Part shown: piece after piece, positions 6,913 to 10,251 of the stretch | Layout: the number at the start of each line of letters is the position of its first letter | Numbering within the stretch: position 1 is the stretch's first letter | Assembly (NCBI GenBank): GCA_964477065.1 | Contig: CAYZCU010000029.1 | Coordinates: 1 to 10,251, forward strand | Direction: 5' to 3' | DNA length: 10,251 nucleotides | DNA from: 2-02-FULL-43-11-A sp964477065 | GTDB taxonomy: Bacteria > Patescibacteriota > Microgenomatia > UBA1406 > HO2-37-13b | Notes under the pieces: model-generated | The model's database searches: none | Seen by the model: only the letters and a program-made list of their open reading frames with translations | What the model was told of the DNA's origin: nothing | Translations under genes and position numbers: made by a program

Positions 6913-7413
6913 ATGGAAAAAGATGTCGCTCGACTACGAACCCATGTGGGAAGAAGCAAAGTAGCTATCTTTGCTATTGCTGGATTCCTTGGTTTGTTGA
7001 CCTATTTGATGATTAGTTTAAGCAACCAAATCGCGACACTATCAGTTCCTTCAAGTTCTCACGCAACAGAAGCCACAGATACAACACCTGTCACAGACGA
7101 AGGGTTATCTTGCGGGAAAGAATGTTCCTTTACAAGCGAGCAAGACAACTGGGAGCTCCCCTGCGCATCAGGCCTCGTGTGTCAAAAGTCAAGCTCGAAA
7201 GTCACCGGCGGTGGAACGCTTGGGTTTTGTCGACCGGCTCAGGGAGGATCATGTCCTCTTCCTGTCGGGACATGTGGACGATCATGTGCTGATGAAGATG
7301 GCAACGTCACTGCCATATGTGAATCTGGGACAACATGTGAAAACCTTGGATACCTGAGCTACAAAGTATGCCAACCACCAAAGGCCATGACGTGTGAATC
7401 CCTTGGTCAGTAA
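6913..7413 (+). CDS. single-pass membrane protein with two six-cysteine repeats
   Basis: This 166-residue protein has a short basic N-terminus, one membrane helix (residues ~18-37), a Ser/Thr-rich spacer (~38-65) and a cysteine-rich C-terminal domain that should face outward. The domain contains 12 cysteines in two tandem units with nearly the same spacing: C67-x3-C-x12-C-x5-C-x15-C-x7-C114, then C121-x3-C-x10-C-x5-C-x10-C-x7-C161. An even count with repeated spacing points to three disulfides per unit. I do not recognise the family; a small adhesive or protective surface module is possible. No Shine-Dalgarno precedes the ATG ('ATTATCT' lies just upstream), so the start may be leaderless or short-leadered. 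It converges on the PP2C-like gene with only 21 bases between them and no clear terminator. Confidence 0.75.
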   Translation: MEKDVARLRTHVGRSKVAIFAIAGFLGLLTYLMISLSNQIATLSVPSSSHATEATDTTPVTDEGLSCGKECSFTSEQDNWELPCASGLVCQKSSSKVTGGGTLGFCRPAQGGSCPLPVGTCGRSCADEDGNVTAICESGTTCENLGYLSYKVCQPPKAMTCESLGQ

Positions 7414-7434
7414 AAAGCTTCCCACGTAGATAGA

Positions 7435-9354
7435 TTATTCTTTCACTTTGTAGAGTTTGTTGTGTGAAAGAATGAAGATGCCATCAGCAGTTGCAAACAC
7501 ATCATCAGCATCTTTGGCTACTGATACAGATAGTTGCTTCTGAAATTCCCCCTTCTTGGATAGGATGTATATGACACCACTATCTGTATCCATGGCATAT
7601 ATGGGATCGAGATCTTTGGCGGTGTAAATATCTTCAAAGGTCACCGCATCACCATCGGGGATAGAGACAGCATAACTTTCTCGGACCCCAGAAACATATT
7701 TTTGAATTTTTTCACCTGTTGCAATATACAGGGCTGAATCGACTGCACCAGCAGTTGCTGAGCCAAGATCAATCGTCTGACCTTCACCAAAATACGCTTT
7801 TTTTTCTGAATACCCACCTTCAGCGACGAGGTACTTGTAAACCATGTTTTGTGTTGAATCAACAAGATAGATATTGCCGTTGTACATCAAAAATTCAACA
7901 ATAGCTCCCCAATCAGGATCGTAAGGAAGTATTTGCTTATCCTTTTTTGCTGATTCAAAGGCATAGATTCCATTTTTTTGTGTAAATATATACGGCGTAC
8001 CATTATGCAATGCAACAAACTTCGCAGACTTCACATGCGATGAAGAATAGGTATCAACAGATTTGCTCTCCATGTCCAAGACATGAATACTTCCATTTTT
8101 TGTATCAAGCAATGCGACCTCCGTGCCAGATACATACGTCTTGGTAACACGCGTATTTCCATCAATCAAAGCCATATCATAATATTCTTCAACTGACCCT
8201 TTTTCAGATTTACGAATCGATTGCTCCGTTTTGGTAATTGCACCTGCGAGATCTGCAAGCTCCGGCAAACTTTCGAGCTTGAGCGTTTGTGCCTCTTGCT
8301 TCAAAAGCGTCACTGATTCTCGTGAAGCATCAATCAATGAAAGTGCCTTTTGATTATTCACGCCAGAGAGCTTTTCAGCTTCATCAAGTGATTGGGCTAT
8401 CTTCGTTTGTTCTTGGTGAACTTTTTCCACAAATTGTGCCTTTTTGCGTCGGGAATTTCCTGATACGATGCTCCATGAAAGCACGCACAACAAAAGCACG
8501 ACAAGTAATGCTGTGATTTTTTTGCCTCGAGATGATGAGGCTTGCATCTTCATCAGTATGCGCTTAAATCCAGATGGCGGGGTGGATTGGACTGGTTCAG
8601 CAGGCTGTAGAGAGGGGGTAGGAGCTGTGGGTTGCGGAGCTGGTGAAATAGGCTGTGCAGGCGGTTGAGGAACTGGCACAGGCACATCCTGCGCGCTCAT
8701 GCGCTCAGACATATCAGGTCGATTGTCACGAACCCCCATAAACGGGCGGTCCTCTTCATCCAAAACTATCGTATCATCATCTTCAACTGTTTCTTGTACG
8801 CCACCTGCTGTGGCTTGCATAAACAGCGCAATCATTCCCATGTTGTCTGTCCCCTTGAGGTCGGGTGTAATTGACTCAACAAGCTCTTGTGGATCTTGGG
8901 TACTCACTAAATTCTTGACCATTGCCATGTCAGATTTTTGGATAAAGGTCGCATTCGCAAGTATGAAATAATCCTTATCTTCTACAACCCCCGATGCTGT
9001 TTGTGAGCCTTGCAGAAGCCGTTGTGTAGCTCCATGGCGAGATATATAGATCTCACCCATACCGCGCGTCACCAGGTAGCTCACGTCGTCGCTCATGTAC
9101 ACACAGGCAAACGAGCGCAAAAGAGGGCCAATTGTCACTAATCCATCCTGAATAATCCCCACGCACCCATCAAGTCCGCTAGGAAGCTCTTTTTCGAGTC
9201 TGTTTTTGATATCTTCAAGGAGTGCCCCGAGTGGGTTTTCAGTCGCCTCAGATGACGACTCAGCTATGAGAAATGCGTGCTCTCCTGCAGAGAAGCCAAC
9301 ATGAACATCCTCTGATTCATCACCAATGAAAAGATTGTAATCCCATCTAAACAT
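7435..9354 (-). CDS. degenerate PP2C-like domain, membrane helix and beta-propeller protein
   Basis: This 639-residue protein has several distinct parts. Residues 1-~182 resemble a PP2C (PPM) phosphatase fold: 'YLVTRGMGEIYISRHGATQRLL' and 'VVEDKDYFILANATFI' match core strands, and 'TDNMGMIAL' matches the 'DN.T...' ending. The usual metal-binding Asp-Gly and 'GDS' residues are missing, so this is probably a pseudophosphatase or a very divergent enzyme. Residues ~190-262 are acidic, then proline-rich. A membrane helix spans ~279-297, with basic residues on both sides. A coiled-coil-like stretch (~302-385) leads to an outer beta-propeller-like domain (~390-639), with about six short repeats such as 'ALYIATGEKIQKY' and 'VIYILSKKGEF'. 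The layout suggests a link between an inner regulatory domain and an outer sensor or scaffold (inference). The ATG at 9354 is fixed by the TATACT box six bases upstream. Confidence 0.75.
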   Translation of the reverse strand: MFRWDYNLFIGDESEDVHVGFSAGEHAFLIAESSSEATENPLGALLEDIKNRLEKELPSGLDGCVGIIQDGLVTIGPLLRSFACVYMSDDVSYLVTRGMGEIYISRHGATQRLLQGSQTASGVVEDKDYFILANATFIQKSDMAMVKNLVSTQDPQELVESITPDLKGTDNMGMIALFMQATAGGVQETVEDDDTIVLDEEDRPFMGVRDNRPDMSERMSAQDVPVPVPQPPAQPISPAPQPTAPTPSLQPAEPVQSTPPSGFKRILMKMQASSSRGKKITALLVVLLLCVLSWSIVSGNSRRKKAQFVEKVHQEQTKIAQSLDEAEKLSGVNNQKALSLIDASRESVTLLKQEAQTLKLESLPELADLAGAITKTEQSIRKSEKGSVEEYYDMALIDGNTRVTKTYVSGTEVALLDTKNGSIHVLDMESKSVDTYSSSHVKSAKFVALHNGTPYIFTQKNGIYAFESAKKDKQILPYDPDWGAIVEFLMYNGNIYLVDSTQNMVYKYLVAEGGYSEKKAYFGEGQTIDLGSATAGAVDSALYIATGEKIQKYVSGVRESYAVSIPDGDAVTFEDIYTAKDLDPIYAMDTDSGVIYILSKKGEFQKQLSVSVAKDADDVFATADGIFILSHNKLYKVKE

Positions 9355-9360
9355 AGCTTC

Positions 9361-9366
9361 AGTATA
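9361..9366 (-). promoter_or_regulatory. -10 promoter element (TATACT) of the PP2C-like gene
   Basis: On the reverse strand TATACT is followed by GAAGCT and then the ATG at 9354. The box lies five bases past the stop codon of the upstream gene (TAG at 9372-9374), so the PP2C-like gene can be transcribed on its own as a leaderless mRNA, besides any read-through from the two upstream genes. No clear -35 is seen. Confidence 0.65.
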
Positions 9367-9371
9367 TCCTA

Positions 9372-9605
9372 CTACAAAAGAAAGATGGATGCCAAAAGGA
9401 CGAAAATGGCAAGTCCAAGCTGGACATAGGAAAGAATACGAAGAACACTGTTATCTTCGAATGTCAATGTCTCTGCCATAGCAAATACTTGTCGGATAAA
9501 TATCCCCGAATAGAAAAGATACAAAAGTCCAAAAACCAATGCAAAAAGTCGGATAAATACGGTAACGACATTGAGGTGTGTTATCGCTTGAATAAATGCA
9601 TCCAT
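9372..9605 (-). CDS. small two-helix membrane protein (DUF5657-like)
   Basis: This 77-residue protein has two membrane helices (residues ~14-36 and ~56-77) joined by a short loop with 'MAETLTFEDNSV'. The size and the '..VFAMAETL..' loop recall DUF5657, a family of tiny membrane proteins of unknown function in CPR bacteria; this is from memory. Its ATG shares one base with the TAA stop of the PH-domain gene (TAATG), so the two are probably translationally coupled; a weak GGA lies just upstream. The conserved company of a PH-domain membrane protein suggests a joint membrane role. Confidence 0.7.
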   Translation of the reverse strand: MDAFIQAITHLNVVTVFIRLFALVFGLLYLFYSGIFIRQVFAMAETLTFEDNSVLRILSYVQLGLAIFVLLASIFLL

Positions 9606-10156
9606 TATTCCATGAGTTTATTAATAATTGAAACCACTTCAACGGGATCTGGAACTGCATGAAATTCAATGTTTTGTTCTTCTCCTGCAGTCTGTACATA
9701 CACATCTCCATATTGAAATAATGACCGCACAAATCCTGACGTCCGTTCAGTTACATCAGTGACTTTGGCAAGAGATGTCCCTGAAAGTTGCTTGCGAATA
9801 ATCATGGTAAAGTCGACATCAACAATTCGCTCATTTGTCACAATGCCGACGTTGTACATCCATTTAAATATCTGCCAAAACAAATAGCTAAAAATCATGC
9901 TGTACCAAAAAATATTTATCACAATCAACTCCGTCGAATTGACGTATCTGACAAGAGCGATATTGACAATAATTGGAATTATTCCTAGCACGGCAGTCGT
10001 AAACAACGCAGGGACAAGCGTTGCTGGATGTGCCCTAACCAGTAAGAGAATTTCTTCATTTTCATGTTGTGATTCAAACCTGGCATTTGGTCTAATACAG
10101 TAGGAGTTGAGAAGTCGAGAGGAGGATTCCTTGATATGACGTAGATCCGGGCTCAT
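9605..10156 (-). CDS. membrane-anchored bacterial PH-domain protein (YdbS-like, bPH2)
   Basis: This 183-residue protein has a soluble N-terminus with 'EILLLVRAHPATLVP' (~35-50), two membrane helices (~47-69 and ~76-98), and a C-terminal bacterial PH domain (~100-183). The PH domain shows the family pattern 'NERIVDVDFTMIIRKQLSGTSLAKVTDVT', then 'GDVYVQTAGEEQNIEFHAVPDPVEV', which matches the YdbS/DUF304 group. The family's molecular role is not settled. The ATG at 10156 is preferred because it lies six bases after a TATACT box. A longer reading from 10201 would run into the 5S rRNA gene, and an ATG at 10162 directly abuts the box. It overlaps the next gene by one base. Confidence 0.85.
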   Translation of the reverse strand: MSPDLRHIKESSSRLLNSYCIRPNARFESQHENEEILLLVRAHPATLVPALFTTAVLGIIPIIVNIALVRYVNSTELIVINIFWYSMIFSYLFWQIFKWMYNVGIVTNERIVDVDFTMIIRKQLSGTSLAKVTDVTERTSGFVRSLFQYGDVYVQTAGEEQNIEFHAVPDPVEVVSIINKLME

Positions 10157-10162
10157 GCTCAT

Positions 10163-10168
10163 AGTATA
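10163..10168 (-). promoter_or_regulatory. -10 promoter element (TATACT) of the PH-domain gene
   Basis: On the reverse strand TATACT is followed by ATGAGC and then the ATG at 10156. Two ATG codons lie in tandem (10162 and 10156); only the second has the six-base spacing found at the other genes. The box sits between the T-run that ends the 5S gene and the coding region. Confidence 0.65.
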
Positions 10169-10181
10169 CAGGATTTGAGCC

Positions 10182-10189
10182 AAAAAAAA
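10182..10189 (-). terminator. T-run terminator after the 5S rRNA gene
   Basis: Eight T residues (reverse strand) follow directly after the last base of the 5S rRNA. The closing helix of the 5S (3' strand GGCCAGGGCA, with its 5' partner outside the window) would supply the stem of a Rho-independent terminator, a common arrangement at the end of rRNA operons. Confidence 0.55.
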
Positions 10190-10251
10190 TGCCCTGGCCA
10201 CGACCGAGTGTCCCCGTGTGAGTATGGTCGGCGCTATTGGGGTTCACGTCG
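10190..10251 (-). rRNA. rrf: 5S ribosomal RNA, 3' part (5' end outside the window)
   Basis: The reverse strand reads GACGTGAACCCCAATAGCGC, then CGACCATACTCACACGGGG, and ends in GTGGCCAGGGCA. This lines up with the 3' half of bacterial 5S rRNA: the 'GUGAA' stretch, the strongly conserved 'UAGCGCCGA' block, a G-run, and a 3' end of the CUGCCAGGCA type. About 60 of an expected ~115 bases are visible. The 5' half and probably the 23S gene lie beyond the window. The helix IV/V bases are less typical than the core, so a covariance-model search should confirm the call. Confidence 0.78.

Noticed and set aside
8290..8971. Several forward-strand reading frames of 60-90 residues inside the PP2C-like gene
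   Set aside because: They overlap a long, coherent multi-domain gene on the other strand and have no recognisable protein features.
9009..9018. A third copy of the repeat core (CTTGCAGAAG) inside the PP2C-like gene
   Set aside because: Only 10 bases match, inside coding sequence; a 10-base match to some part of the repeat is expected by chance in a window this size.
10157..10201. Longer PH-domain protein starting at 10201
   Set aside because: It would begin inside the 5S rRNA gene and run through its T-run and the TATACT box; the ATG at 10156 fits the promoter spacing.

Overview
The window looks like chromosomal DNA of a Candidate Phyla Radiation (Patescibacteria) bacterium. The evidence is a DUF4012 protein, a small two-helix membrane protein that resembles DUF5657, a membrane-anchored bacterial PH-domain protein, a degenerate PP2C-type protein with an outer propeller, and very tight gene packing. 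TGA is used as a normal stop (it ends the 1371-residue gene), so this is not a lineage that reads UGA as glycine. Lineage and family names are from memory of these families; no search was run.

Layout, left to right. Positions 2-877 (+) hold the 3' part of a DUF4012 gene. Positions 914-1570 (+) encode ribosomal protein L25/CTC, with a good Shine-Dalgarno. Positions 1613-2635 (+) encode glyceraldehyde-3-phosphate dehydrogenase (gap). The last 25 bases of gap (2611-2635) recur at 6841-6865 with one mismatch. Between the copies lies about 4.2 kb filled almost entirely by one reverse-strand gene (2659-6774). This is the layout of an element inserted site-specifically at the 3' end of gap, with the gap ending regenerated. 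Its single gene encodes a 1371-residue protein with two GHKL-type ATPase domains, each followed by a similar downstream module, and a C-terminal HEMLH zinc-peptidase-like motif. Right of the element come a membrane protein with two six-cysteine repeats (6913-7413, +) and then a reverse-strand group: a 5S rRNA 3' part (10190-10251), a PH-domain membrane protein (9605-10156), a two-helix membrane protein (9372-9605), and a PP2C-like, membrane and propeller protein (7435-9354).

A recurring signal sets the gene starts. Four genes have a -10 hexamer (TATACT three times, TATCAT once) followed by exactly six bases and then ATG. Transcription would then start at or next to the A of the start codon, giving leaderless mRNAs. 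The gene in the inserted segment has the same arrangement, so it is built for this expression system.

The most interesting item is the inserted one-gene segment. The repeat pair, the duplicated GHKL modules and the HExxH motif are seen directly. A mobile or defence-related role is inference. No integrase or other mobility gene is in the window. No stretch over 300 bases lacks a gene; the longest gap between genes is 138 bases (6775-6912) and it holds a promoter, the right repeat and a palindrome.
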